From Arthrobacter sp. HY1533 (GTDB taxonomy: Bacteria; Actinomycetota; Actinomycetes; Actinomycetales; Micrococcaceae): a stretch of 64,000 nt of DNA. Numbering within the stretch: the stretch's first letter is position 1; every line of letters starts with the position of its first letter. The notes beneath the pieces were generated by a model, which was given only the letters and a program-made list of their open reading frames with translations, was not told the DNA's origin and ran no database searches. The stretch is taken from NCBI RefSeq assembly GCF_027568515.1, contig NZ_JANKZF010000021.1, positions 1 through 64,000 of the forward strand. The letters are read 5' to 3'. Shown here piece after piece: positions 37,994 through 47,053 of this stretch. A program made the translations under genes and the position numbers.

Positions 37994-38596
37994 CTAAAAG
38001 TGTGGTTCGTCAAAATCCTGGAGGTTTTCCAGGCCGGGCAGGTGAGGTGCAATTTGCGGCAGCTCGTCCACGCTCCCCATCCCCAGCCTTTCCAGAAAGT
38101 ACGCCGTGGTCCGGTACAGGAATGCCCCGGACACCGGATCGGTGCCCACTTCCTCAATCAGCCCGCGCTGCACCAGCGTCCTCACCACAGAATCCACGTT
38201 GACGCCTCGAATGGCGGAAACGCGGGCCCTGGACACGGGTTGGCGGTAGGCAATCACCGCCAATGTCTCCAAGGCTGCCTGCGTGAGACGGGCTGTCTGG
38301 CCGTCCACAACAAACTGTGACACGATATCGGCGTACGCAGCGCGTGAATAAACACGCCATCCCCCGGCAAGTTGCCGTAGTTCAAAGCCGCGCACGGGTA
38401 CAGTGCCACCTTTTCCAGTATAACCGTCGTACTCCCGCGCCAGTTCGTGCAATAGCTCACGCACCGCGTTTGTGGGCAAGCCCACCACGGACGCCAGGGC
38501 CTCCTCGGACACGGGCTCGTCCACCACCATGAGGACCGCCTCCAGTGCGGCCCGCACGTGGGCGCGAGATTCCTGCGTTGCCTGCTCTTCGCTCAT
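37994..38596 (-). CDS. scpB: Segregation and condensation protein B
   Basis: A 200-aa ScpB, the winged-helix partner of the SMC-ScpA condensin complex. The matching stretches are LEAVLMVVDEPVSEEALA, LRQLAGGWRVYSRAAYADIV, LTQAALETLAVIAYRQPVSR and IRGVNVDSVVRTLVQRGLI. Start overlaps the scpA stop by 4 nt. Confidence 0.95.
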   Translation of the reverse strand: MSEEQATQESRAHVRAALEAVLMVVDEPVSEEALASVVGLPTNAVRELLHELAREYDGYTGKGGTVPVRGFELRQLAGGWRVYSRAAYADIVSQFVVDGQTARLTQAALETLAVIAYRQPVSRARVSAIRGVNVDSVVRTLVQRGLIEEVGTDPVSGAFLYRTTAYFLERLGMGSVDELPQIAPHLPGLENLQDFDEPHF

Positions 38597-39513
38597 GGCA
38601 GTTCCTCCCCGTCGCTGTCGTCGTCAAAGTCACTGCCGCTGCCGGCGGCGATGGATGGCCCGGCGCTCCAGCGCACCAGCAGTTCACCGAGCGGGTTGGG
38701 CTGGTCAAAGGCCACCAGCTGGTCGCGGAACAGTTCCAGCAGCGCCAGGAAGCGGGCAATGACCACCACGGACGATTCCGCGTCGGCGCTGAGCTGGGCA
38801 AAGGACAGGGGGGCGCCCTCCCAGCCGGCGGGGGCGTCGGCGTCCTCGGGCATCCCTTCGGTCAGCATGGCCACCAGGATCGCGGACTGTTCCCGTACGC
38901 TGACGGGCTGAACGTGCAGGTGGGCCAGCCCGACTTCCCTGCTGCGGGCTTCCTTGGGTTCCATGGCCTTGGCCGCCAGTTCTGCGAACTGTTGGGGCGT
39001 GTGGCGCCAGACAAGCTCCGGCAGAAGGGCCGCAAAGTGGGGTTCCAGGCCGGCCTGGCGGGGGAAGCGCCGCGCTTCGCGGTCCAGTTCGGCACCCATG
39101 AGGGAGGCCACTTCCTTGAATGCCTTGTATTGCAGGAGCCGGGCGAACAGGAGGTCCCGTGCCTCCAAAAGTGCCAGGTCGTCGTCGTTCTCCACCTCGC
39201 CGGCTGGCAGCAGCCGGGCGGCCTTCAGGTCAAGGAGGGTGGCGGCGAGGACCAGGAACTCGCTGGCCTCGTCGAGCGCCCACTCCTGGCCCAGGTCCTG
39301 CAGTGCCTTCAGGTAGCTGATGAACTCGTCCGTGACAGTGGCCAGCGCAACATCGGTGATGTCCATCTCATGCTTGGAAATCAGCCCCAACAGCAGGTCA
39401 AAGGGGCCGGTGAAATTCTCCAGCCGCACCTCAAAGCGCCTGGCGCCGTGGTTCTCGCCGCCCTCCCGGGCGGGCCCTGCCGCGATCCCCGCGGCCTCCG
39501 ATGGTGAATTCAA
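38593..39513 (-). CDS. scpA: Segregation and condensation protein A
   Basis: A 306-aa kleisin that bridges the two SMC heads. Family hallmark RLENFTGPFDLLLGLISKHE lies near residue 30, followed by LVLAATLLDLKAARLLP, and there is a C-terminal winged-helix part (FLALLELFRDQLVAFDQ). The start TTG at 39513 is 1 nt after the parA stop and lacks a clear ribosome site, so coupling to parA is likely and the exact start is uncertain. Confidence 0.94.
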   Translation of the reverse strand: MNSPSEAAGIAAGPAREGGENHGARRFEVRLENFTGPFDLLLGLISKHEMDITDVALATVTDEFISYLKALQDLGQEWALDEASEFLVLAATLLDLKAARLLPAGEVENDDDLALLEARDLLFARLLQYKAFKEVASLMGAELDREARRFPRQAGLEPHFAALLPELVWRHTPQQFAELAAKAMEPKEARSREVGLAHLHVQPVSVREQSAILVAMLTEGMPEDADAPAGWEGAPLSFAQLSADAESSVVVIARFLALLELFRDQLVAFDQPNPLGELLVRWSAGPSIAAGSGSDFDDDSDGEELP

Positions 39514-39514
39514 G

Positions 39515-40396
39515 TTAGGGGGAACCGCCGCGGGCGATCAGTTCCTTGGCCAGCCGGCGGTAGGACTCGGCGCCCTGGTGGTTGGCGGCGTAGGAGGTGA
39601 TGGGTTCGGCGGCCACGGAGGCGTCGGCGAACTTGATGGTGCGCTTGATGACTGTTTCGAAGACCTTGTCGCCGAAGGCCTCCACGAGGCGGGCCAGGAC
39701 TTCACGGGCGTGGAGGGTCCGCGCGTCGTACATGGTGGCGAGCACGCCGTCCACCTGCAGGCCCGGGTTCAGGCGGTCCTGCACCTTGTCAATGGTCTCC
39801 ACGAGCAGTGCCACGGCGCGCAGGGCGAAGAACTCGCAGATGAGCGGGATGATGACGCCGTGGGCGGCAGTCAGGGCGTTGACGGTCAGCAGTCCCAGGG
39901 AGGGCTGGCAGTCGATCAGGACCACGTCGTAGTCGTCCTCGACCTTGCGCAGCGCGCTGGCCAGGACTTGCTCGCGGGCAACTTCATTGACCAGCTGGAC
40001 CTCGGCGGCGGAGAGGTCGATGTTGGCCGGCAGCAGGTCAATGTTTTCCACGTCGGTGTGGATGATGGCGTCGCGGATGTCAACCTTGCGGTCCATCAGG
40101 ACGTTGTAGACGGTCATGTCGAGTTCGTGGGGGTTGGTGCCCAGGCCGGCCGAGAGTGCGCCCTGCGGGTCGAAGTCGACCATGAGGACCCTGCGGCCGG
40201 ACTCTGCCAGTGCCGCACCGAGGTTGATGGTGGAGGTGGTCTTTCCCACGCCGCCCTTTTGGTTCACCATGGCGATGATGCGTGCGGGGCCATGGGAGCT
40301 AAGGACGGGGGGCTCCGGGAATTCGGTCAGGGGCCGGCCGGTGGGGCCCAATACATCCTCGCCGGCGAATGCCGTTGCACCCTGCTCGTTGCTCAC
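39515..40396 (-). CDS. ParA-family chromosome segregation ATPase (scpAB operon)
   Basis: A 293-aa ParA/Soj ATPase: deviant Walker A VNQKGGVGKTTSTINLGAAL, VLMVDFDPQGALSAGLG, and VVLIDCQPSLGLLTVNAL. It heads the conserved operon ScpA-ScpB-RluB-TyrA-Cmk-PlsC-Der, an arrangement common in actinobacteria and distinct from the oriC parAB pair. GTG start; only a weak ribosome site upstream. Divergent from the ABC ATPase gene. Confidence 0.93.
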   Translation of the reverse strand: MSNEQGATAFAGEDVLGPTGRPLTEFPEPPVLSSHGPARIIAMVNQKGGVGKTTSTINLGAALAESGRRVLMVDFDPQGALSAGLGTNPHELDMTVYNVLMDRKVDIRDAIIHTDVENIDLLPANIDLSAAEVQLVNEVAREQVLASALRKVEDDYDVVLIDCQPSLGLLTVNALTAAHGVIIPLICEFFALRAVALLVETIDKVQDRLNPGLQVDGVLATMYDARTLHAREVLARLVEAFGDKVFETVIKRTIKFADASVAAEPITSYAANHQGAESYRRLAKELIARGGSP

Positions 40397-40518
40397 CTGT
40401 CAGTCCACACTTTCGCTGCTTAATTGTTTCTCACCACTGCCATCTCCTAGGTTACCGGGTGGCGGGGGCATGTTTTGGACATTTGGCGCCCATCACCTTT
40501 TGAGCCTTGACCCTCAAC

Positions 40519-40549
40519 TTGAGGCTGAACGTTACCGCGCGCCTATACT
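40519..40549 (+). promoter_or_regulatory. Promoter for a leaderless ABC transporter message
   Basis: TATACT (40544-40549) ends 6 nt before the GTG start at 40556, so transcription would begin at or next to the start codon. A TTGAGG -35-like box (40519-40524) lies 19 nt upstream. Confidence 0.5.
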
Positions 40550-40555
40550 TCGAAG

Positions 40556-41308
40556 GTGAACAGCAAAGCAGGCGGCGCCCAGAACAACGTTCCCCCAGAA
40601 AGCCCGCAGTCCCCCCGGCGGGACGTGGTGCGGGCCGAAAAACTGCAGGCCGGCTATGCCGGAAAGGCAGTGTGCGGCGTGGTCAGCTTCAGCCTCCACG
40701 CGGCCCAGGCCCTGGCCCTGGTGGGCCCCAACGGCGCAGGCAAGTCGACAGTGGTGAAAACCGTTGTGGGTCAGCTCGAGGCCGTCTCCGGAACCACGCT
40801 GGTCAATGGTGCCGAGGTTGACGACAGGACGCTGGACTTCCGCCGCGAGGTTGCCGTGGTGTTCGACGACGACGCGTTCTTCCCGGCCCTGACGGTGGAG
40901 GAACACCTGGCGATTGTCTCCGCCGGGCATGGCGTGGAAGACGTGGAGGCGGTCATTGCCGCCGAGCTGGAGTTCTTTGGCCTGGCCGCCCTGGCCAAGT
41001 CCCGTCCCTACAACCTGTCCTCGGGGCAGCGCCGGCGCATGCTGCTGGCCGCCGCGTTTGTGCGCCCGCGGTCGCTGCTGGTGCTCGACGAGCCCGAGCA
41101 GCGCCTGGACACGGCCATGCGGCACAAGCTGGCGGACCGGCTGCGCGCCGAGGTGGACGCCGGGCTGGCCCTGCTGGTTGTCACGCACGACCCCGACTTC
41201 CTGGCCGCCGTGGCCACCAAGGCCCTGTTCATTGCCGACACCATCCACACCATGACTCCCCGGCAGGCGGCCGCGGCCATCGCCTCCGAGAACCCGCACG
41301 CGGACTAG
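40556..41308 (+). CDS. ABC transporter ATP-binding protein
   Basis: A 250-aa nucleotide-binding subunit. Walker A GPNGAGKST, signature LSSGQRRRM, Walker B LLVLDEPEQRLD and H-switch THDPD are present. The Q-loop position, normally Q in PQ-x(4-6)-LTV, reads VVFDDDAFFPALTV, with Asp replacing Gln. It is paired with the downstream DUF6297 membrane protein, 5 nt apart. Substrate unknown. Confidence 0.92.
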   Translation: MNSKAGGAQNNVPPESPQSPRRDVVRAEKLQAGYAGKAVCGVVSFSLHAAQALALVGPNGAGKSTVVKTVVGQLEAVSGTTLVNGAEVDDRTLDFRREVAVVFDDDAFFPALTVEEHLAIVSAGHGVEDVEAVIAAELEFFGLAALAKSRPYNLSSGQRRRMLLAAAFVRPRSLLVLDEPEQRLDTAMRHKLADRLRAEVDAGLALLVVTHDPDFLAAVATKALFIADTIHTMTPRQAAAAIASENPHAD

Positions 41309-41313
41309 CCGCC

Positions 41314-42960
41314 ATGGCAGCCATGCAGACGAGCGAGCGCTTCAGCGCCAGGGAAATCCGCCAATACACGTTCCGGGCCGGGCTCAGCCGCACCCAGGGC
41401 GGGCTCATGGAACTCATCTCGGAGGTGTACACCTCCATCCTGGGCGGGCTGACCCTGCTCACCATGGCGGGTGCCCTCATCGTGGCCCTGCGCCACAACC
41501 TGGGCGTTGGCGACGAATCCGCCCTCCTGGCCTCCGCCGTCGCCCCCGGATTCCATTCCGTGACGCTGCTGCAGGCCAGTGCCACCGTGCTGCTGACCCT
41601 GGCCGCCGCGCTGCTCAGCGTGGAAATGACCATGGGGCCGGTGGCCATGACACTGCCGCAGACTGCCTGGTGGCTTGGCCTGCCCGTGCGGCGCCGCGGC
41701 TTCATCCAGCCCGGCTTCCTCAAGTCCCTGCTGTGGCCCACCATTGCGGCCGTGGTGGTGGTCCTGCCCATGGCGTTGGGCATGGCCAGCTCTCCGACGC
41801 CGGGCCGCCTGGCCCTTTCGGTGCTGTGCGGTGCCGGGCTGGCCTGGCTGCTGTACGGCATTGCCGCCTGGTGCCAGGTGACCGGCTCCGGTGCGTGGCT
41901 GCGCAAGGCCATGGGCGCCATCACCCTGTTGGCGCCGCTGACGCTGGTGGCCACGGCCCTCTACAACAACGGTGCCGGGGCTGCAGCCATCACGGGCCAC
42001 CAGACGGCGTGGATGGAATACCTCCCCACCAGCTGGCCCCTCCTGGTGGCCGACGGCGCCACCTGGCCGCTGCTCATCGTGGCCCTTGCGCTGGGGTTGC
42101 TGGTGCTGGTCAACGCCAACCTGGAGCGGATTTCGACGGCGGCGCTGAAGAAGGCGGCCGCGGCGGGCGCCTACGCGGCCAGTTCGCTGCTGTCCATGGA
42201 TGCCACCGAGCTGTCCCGCTCACTGGGCGGAGGCACGGCCACGGGCAGCACCAAGGTGAGGCTCAAGCTGGCATTCAAGGGCGGGACGGACTTGGCCCGC
42301 AGCGTCAAGACCCTGGCGGCAACGCATGCCACCATGGCGCTGCGCTCCCCCGCCGTGCTGCTGCGCGTCCTGGTGCTGGCCGCGATACCGGCCTCACTGG
42401 CGTCCGTGGAGTTTTTGGGCAACGCCGTGCTGATCGCCGTGGCCCTGTACCTGTGCGCCCACTTTGCCGCGACGGCGCTGGGCGCCACTGCACGCTTTTC
42501 GGCGGGAAATCCCGCCGTTGACATGCTCATGCCGTTGCCGGCCAAGACCGTGCGGCAGGTGCACTTCCTGGTTCCCGGCGTGCTCATGACGGTCTGGATG
42601 CCCCTGTGCTTCGGGCTGCTGCTGGCCCTGGGCGTGGGGTCCCCGGCACTGCTGACGCTGGCCTTCCTGGCCGGGCCCGGCCTGGGTGCGGCCACGCTGC
42701 GTGCGGCATTCCGCCCGGCCCCTGACTGGAACATGCCGGCCGTGGCCTCCCCCACCGGCCCCATTCCCACAGGTGCCATCCGCTCGTTCCTGATTGGCCC
42801 GGACCTGACGCTCATTGTGCTGCTGCCCGTGCTAATCTGCCTCATTTCCGGCGGCGTCCCGCTCGTGGCGTTCCCCGCCCAACTGACGCTCACGTGGCTG
42901 GCGTTCCTGTGGGGCACCCACATCCGCAAGCCAAAACCTGCCGTGCAACCGGCCAAGTAG
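41314..42960 (+). CDS. DUF6297-family membrane protein, putative ABC permease
   Basis: A 548-aa integral membrane protein with about ten to twelve hydrophobic segments (for example LTLLTMAGALIVAL, IAAVVVVLPMALGMA, and VLVLAAIPASLASVEFLG). It belongs by recall to the actinobacterial DUF6297 group, found next to an ABC ATPase. The pair has no substrate-binding protein, so export or a regulatory role is as likely as import. ATG 5 nt after the ATPase stop. Confidence 0.82.
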   Translation: MAAMQTSERFSAREIRQYTFRAGLSRTQGGLMELISEVYTSILGGLTLLTMAGALIVALRHNLGVGDESALLASAVAPGFHSVTLLQASATVLLTLAAALLSVEMTMGPVAMTLPQTAWWLGLPVRRRGFIQPGFLKSLLWPTIAAVVVVLPMALGMASSPTPGRLALSVLCGAGLAWLLYGIAAWCQVTGSGAWLRKAMGAITLLAPLTLVATALYNNGAGAAAITGHQTAWMEYLPTSWPLLVADGATWPLLIVALALGLLVLVNANLERISTAALKKAAAAGAYAASSLLSMDATELSRSLGGGTATGSTKVRLKLAFKGGTDLARSVKTLAATHATMALRSPAVLLRVLVLAAIPASLASVEFLGNAVLIAVALYLCAHFAATALGATARFSAGNPAVDMLMPLPAKTVRQVHFLVPGVLMTVWMPLCFGLLLALGVGSPALLTLAFLAGPGLGAATLRAAFRPAPDWNMPAVASPTGPIPTGAIRSFLIGPDLTLIVLLPVLICLISGGVPLVAFPAQLTLTWLAFLWGTHIRKPKPAVQPAK

Positions 42961-43009
42961 GACCCACGCCCGGGTGCCCCACGCGTCGAGTCTGACGGAG
43001 AAGTGCCGA

Positions 43010-43033
43010 GGGAGACGTTGCGCAACGTCTCCC
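43010..43033. repeat. Perfect 24-bp palindrome between converging genes
   Basis: GGGAGACGTTGC and its exact complement abut at 43021/43022 with no loop. It lies in the 115-nt gap between the DUF6297 and dctA stops. A flanking inverted pair CCCTGT...ACAGGG follows. No T run, so it may be a REP-type repeat or protein site rather than a terminator. Confidence 0.6.
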
Positions 43034-43075
43034 ACTGCCCTGTCCCGCAGAATCGACGAACAGGGGCCGGGAGAA

Positions 43076-44467
43076 CTAGACCGCGACGGGCACGCGCACC
43101 GGATCCTGCGCCCCGGTTCCCCCGTTTTCCGCCCCGGCTCCCCCGTTGTCGGCGCCGTTGGAGTCCGAGCCGTGGCCGTCGTCGTCAACTGACAACTCAT
43201 CGAAGGGGTCGCGGCCGGCCAGGACCTCGCGGGCCTTGTCAACGTCCAGCTCCCGCGTCCACTTGCCGATCAGCAGCGTGGCCACGGCGTTGCCCGTGAA
43301 GTTGGTCAGCGCGCGGCACTCGGACATGAACTTGTCGATGCCCACAATGACACCCATGCCATCCAGCAGCACCGGCTTGTGGGCGGCGAGCCCTGCGGCC
43401 AGCGTGGCCAGGCCGGCACCCGTGACCCCGGCGGCGCCCTTGGAGGCGATCACCATGAAGACCAGCAGGCCGATCTGCTCGCCGAGGTTCATGGGCAGGC
43501 CCATGGCGGTGGAGATGAACAGGGCGCTCATGGTCAGGTAGATGGCCGTGCCGTCCAGGTTGAAGGAGTAGCCGGTGGGGACCGTGATGCCAACAACCGG
43601 CTTGGACACGCCGGCGTGTTCCATCTTGGCCATGAGTCGCGGCAGCGCCGATTCGGAGGAGGAGGTGGCGAAGATCAGCAGGTATTCGCGGCCCAGGTAG
43701 CGCATCAGGGTGAAGATGTTCAGGCCGGTGACCAGGCGCAGCAGGGAGCCGAGTATGACCACGATGAACAGGGCGCAGGTTAGGTAGAACGCACCCATGA
43801 GGATGGCCATGGAGCCAATCGCGGCCCAGCCCGTGGCGCCAACCACTGCGGCAATGGCGCCAAAGGCACCGATCGGGGCCAGCCACATGATCATGGTCAT
43901 GAGCTTGAACACCACTTTTTGGATGTGCTTGACGGCGTTCAGGACCGGTTCGCCTGACTTGCCCAGGGACTGCACTGCGAAACCGACCATGAGGGCCAGC
44001 ACCAGGGTGGGCAGCACGGGGATGTCGCCCGGGATCATTTCCATCAGGAACTTCACCGTGGAGTTCTCCTCGGCGCCGCCGCCGGCCTTGTACGGCTGCA
44101 GGTGCAGGCCGGCCCCGGGGTGGATGATGTTGCCCACCACCAGGCCGATTCCCAGCGCCACGGTGGACATGGTCATGAAGTACAGCAGCGCCAGGCCGCC
44201 CACCTTGCCCACCGTCGCCGCCTTGGCAATGGAGCCCACGCCAATCACCAGTGTGCAGAAGATGATGGGCGCAATGACCATCTTGATGAGCGAGATGAAC
44301 ATGGTGCCCAGCGGCTTGAGCGCCTTGCCCAGTTCGGGGGCCAGCAGGCCGATCGCCGCGCCGAGAACCACCGCCGCGATGACTGCAATGTAAAGCCAAT
44401 GGGTCTTGTCCATCCGGCGCCGCGGCGGCGTTGCCGTGGCGGCTGTCCCTCGTCCTTGAGAGCTCAT
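43076..44467 (-). CDS. dctA: Sodium/proton C4-dicarboxylate symporter DctA
   Basis: A 463-aa DAACS (SLC1-type) transporter importing succinate, fumarate and malate. The serine-rich reentrant loop SSSESALPRLM, the NLDGTAIYLTMSALFIS motif and DKFMSECRALTNFTGNAVA are characteristic. The C-terminal tail is acidic and Gly-rich. ATG with AGGAG close upstream. The gene is divergent from a DcuS/CitA-type sensor system, which likely controls it. Confidence 0.94.
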   Translation of the reverse strand: MSSQGRGTAATATPPRRRMDKTHWLYIAVIAAVVLGAAIGLLAPELGKALKPLGTMFISLIKMVIAPIIFCTLVIGVGSIAKAATVGKVGGLALLYFMTMSTVALGIGLVVGNIIHPGAGLHLQPYKAGGGAEENSTVKFLMEMIPGDIPVLPTLVLALMVGFAVQSLGKSGEPVLNAVKHIQKVVFKLMTMIMWLAPIGAFGAIAAVVGATGWAAIGSMAILMGAFYLTCALFIVVILGSLLRLVTGLNIFTLMRYLGREYLLIFATSSSESALPRLMAKMEHAGVSKPVVGITVPTGYSFNLDGTAIYLTMSALFISTAMGLPMNLGEQIGLLVFMVIASKGAAGVTGAGLATLAAGLAAHKPVLLDGMGVIVGIDKFMSECRALTNFTGNAVATLLIGKWTRELDVDKAREVLAGRDPFDELSVDDDGHGSDSNGADNGGAGAENGGTGAQDPVRVPVAV

Positions 44468-44595
44468 GGTGACTCCTTGTGTCGCTGGTGATTAGCATTG
44501 GTGGGTGTGGCGTGCGATCCGCCTCACACAAGACTGTCCCGGAAAGTGACACACCTCACTGTTGTGTTCATATTGGTCGCACGAAAGGGTTCACA

Positions 44596-46233
44596 ATGGT
44601 GTGGCGGCGATGGAGCATTGCCAGCAGGCTGTTTGCTGCAAATCTGCTCTTTGTTCTTGTTTTGACGGCCGGCCTGGCCGCCGCCATGGTGGCCGACGCC
44701 GGCTCCCGCACCCACGAGCAGACCAGCCAGCGCATGCTTTCGGTGGCCACGGCGCTGGCCGATTCCCCGTTCGTGGCGGCAGCGGCCGCGGCCCCCGACC
44801 CGTCGGCGGTTCTCCAGCCTTATGCGCAGGAGGTCATGCGCGACGCCCACGTTGACTTCATCACCATCATGGATCCGCGGGGCATCCGCTGGACCCACCC
44901 CAACCCGGCGGAAATCGGCAAGCCCTATGTGGGCTCCATTGCCCAGGCCCAGGCGGGAAACACGTATTTTGAGACCACGGCCGGCACGCTGGGCCCCTCA
45001 GTGCGCGTCATTGTGCCCATCAAGGACGCGGCCGGCACGGTCACCGGAATGGTGGCCGCCGGCGTGACTGTCAGCAACGTCCAGGTCCTCGTGGCGGCCC
45101 GGATCCCGGCGGTGCTTGGCCTTGCCACGGCGCTGCTGCTCGCCGGGTCCCTGGCCGCCTGGGCCCTGGGCCGGTACCTCAAGCGCGTGACATTTGGCTG
45201 GGGCCCGGCGGAACTGGGCCAGCTGTTCGCCTACTACGAGTCGGTGCTGCATTCCGTGCGCGAGGGACTCGTGCTGCTGGACACCCACGGCTCCATGGTC
45301 CTCTACAACGACCACGCCGCCCTGCTGCTGGGCATCGATCCGCCGCCGTCGAATTCCCCGGGGCCCCGGGGCCAGGCAAGCGGCACGCGCCTGGACGCGC
45401 TGGGTCTGCCCGATTCGCTGCGCGAGCTGCTGGCGAGCGGGCGCACGGCCACTGACGAGGTGCACCTGGCCGGTGACAGGCTGCTGGTCGTCAGCCAACG
45501 TCCCGCCCGCGCCCCGGGAGCCAACTCCCCCGCCGGGACGGTGGCCACCCTGCGCGACCACACCGAACTGACCGGGCTGGCCGGGCGCCTGAACAGCACC
45601 GAGACACTTGTTGAGGCGCTCCGCGCGCAAACCCACGAGCACGCCAACCGGCTCCACGCCATCATCTCCCTGATCGAGCTGGACCGGCCGCGGGAGGCGC
45701 TGGACTTTGCCGCCGCCGAGCACGCCCAGAACGTGCAGTTGGGCGGGGAGTTCGTCGGCGCCCTGGACGAGCCCTTCCTGGCGGCCCTGCTGCTGGGCAA
45801 GCGCGCCCAGGCCGATGAACGCGGGGTGGAACTGGAACTCACCGCCGCCGGCACACTGCCGCCGGACATGCTCGACGCCCGCGAGCTCGTGACCCTCCTG
45901 GGCAACCTGGTGGACAACGCCATCGAGGCCGCGGCGGCGCATGGCCCGCACCCAACGGTCTGGGTGGACCTGCTGGTGGCCGACGGTTCCCTGACCATCA
46001 CGGTGGCCGACAACGGCCCGGGCCTGCCCACCACCGACCTCGATGTGCTGGGCAGGATTGGCACCACGGGCAAGACCTCTGTTGCCCCGGGCGGGCGCGG
46101 CTACGGCATGGCCCTGATCCGGCGCGCCGCGGCCGCCCTGGGCGGCAGCGTCTCCGGCGAGAACGACGGCGGCGCCGTCATGACCGCCGTCGTGCCGCTC
46201 ACCCGCGGGGCAGCCGAGGGAGGCACGCCATGA
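44596..46233 (+). CDS. Sensor histidine kinase (DcuS/CitA type)
   Basis: A 545-aa membrane sensor: TM1 (about 12-32), an extracytoplasmic PAS sensor (about 38-170, containing DFITIMDPRGIRWTHPNP), TM2 (about 175-198), a cytoplasmic PAS (VREGLVLLDTHGSMVLYNDH), the H-box THEHANRLHAI (phospho-His about residue 347), N-box NLVDNAIEAA and G-boxes. This family senses C4-dicarboxylates or citrate. ATG at 44596 has AAAGGG 6 nt upstream. The stop overlaps the response regulator start (ATGA). Confidence 0.93.
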   Translation: MVWRRWSIASRLFAANLLFVLVLTAGLAAAMVADAGSRTHEQTSQRMLSVATALADSPFVAAAAAAPDPSAVLQPYAQEVMRDAHVDFITIMDPRGIRWTHPNPAEIGKPYVGSIAQAQAGNTYFETTAGTLGPSVRVIVPIKDAAGTVTGMVAAGVTVSNVQVLVAARIPAVLGLATALLLAGSLAAWALGRYLKRVTFGWGPAELGQLFAYYESVLHSVREGLVLLDTHGSMVLYNDHAALLLGIDPPPSNSPGPRGQASGTRLDALGLPDSLRELLASGRTATDEVHLAGDRLLVVSQRPARAPGANSPAGTVATLRDHTELTGLAGRLNSTETLVEALRAQTHEHANRLHAIISLIELDRPREALDFAAAEHAQNVQLGGEFVGALDEPFLAALLLGKRAQADERGVELELTAAGTLPPDMLDARELVTLLGNLVDNAIEAAAAHGPHPTVWVDLLVADGSLTITVADNGPGLPTTDLDVLGRIGTTGKTSVAPGGRGYGMALIRRAAAALGGSVSGENDGGAVMTAVVPLTRGAAEGGTP

Positions 46234-46931
46234 CGGGAACAACGCCCATCAGGGTCCTTGTGGTGGACGACGAGCCCATCGCCCTGGCCGCCCACGCGGA
46301 CTACGTCCGGCGAATGGACGGCTTCGAGGTGGCGGCGGAGGCGAACGGCATGGGGGCGGCGCTTGCCGCGCTGCACGACCCGGCAGTCCCCGCCATCCAG
46401 CTGGTCCTGCTGGACATGAACCTGACCGACGGGCACGGGCTGGACCTGCTGCGCCGCATCCACGGCCTGGGGCTGGTGCCGGACGTAGTGGCCATCACGG
46501 CCGTGCGGGAGGTGCACGTGGTGCGCTCCGCCATTGCGCTGGGCATCACCGCCTACTTGGTCAAGCCCTTCACCTTTGCCGCCTTCCGGGAAAAACTGGA
46601 GAGCTACCGCAAGTACCACGACGCCCTCACCGACCGGGCCCCCGCATCGCAGGAGGCAATCGACCGGGCCCTGTCGCAACTGCGGCCCTCCGGGAAGATC
46701 CTGCTGCCCAAGGGCATGCTGCCGGAAACCCTGCGCGCCGTGGCCGGCTGGCTCCGGGAACAGGAGGGGCCGGCGTCGGCCACCGAGGCCGCCGCGGGCC
46801 TGTCCATGTCCCGGGTCACGGCCCGCCGCTACCTGGACCACCTGGTGGAAAACGGCTCGGCGGCCAAGGCGCCGCGGCACGGTTCACCGGGGCGCCCCGA
46901 GCTGGAGTACAGCTGGTCCCGGCCCCGGTGA
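46230..46931 (+). CDS. Response regulator (DcuR/CitB type)
   Basis: A 233-aa two-component regulator. Receiver domain with VVDDEP acidic pocket, phospho-Asp 62 (LLDMNLTDG), and Lys in LVKPF. The C-terminal domain has a helix-turn-helix (TEAAAGLSMSRVTARRYLDH). Translationally coupled to the kinase. It most likely activates dctA and possibly the downstream symporter. Confidence 0.93.
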   Translation: MTGTTPIRVLVVDDEPIALAAHADYVRRMDGFEVAAEANGMGAALAALHDPAVPAIQLVLLDMNLTDGHGLDLLRRIHGLGLVPDVVAITAVREVHVVRSAIALGITAYLVKPFTFAAFREKLESYRKYHDALTDRAPASQEAIDRALSQLRPSGKILLPKGMLPETLRAVAGWLREQEGPASATEAAAGLSMSRVTARRYLDHLVENGSAAKAPRHGSPGRPELEYSWSRPR

Positions 46932-47053
46932 GGGCAGCCGGCGGATTTCGGGGAACGGCCGGCAGCCCCTACTATGGCTGGGGCGTGTCGTGCGCCACAG
47001 GTGTGCCCCTGCCCACAGGCCGGGCCGCCCCCGCCACAACCTGAGGACTTGCA

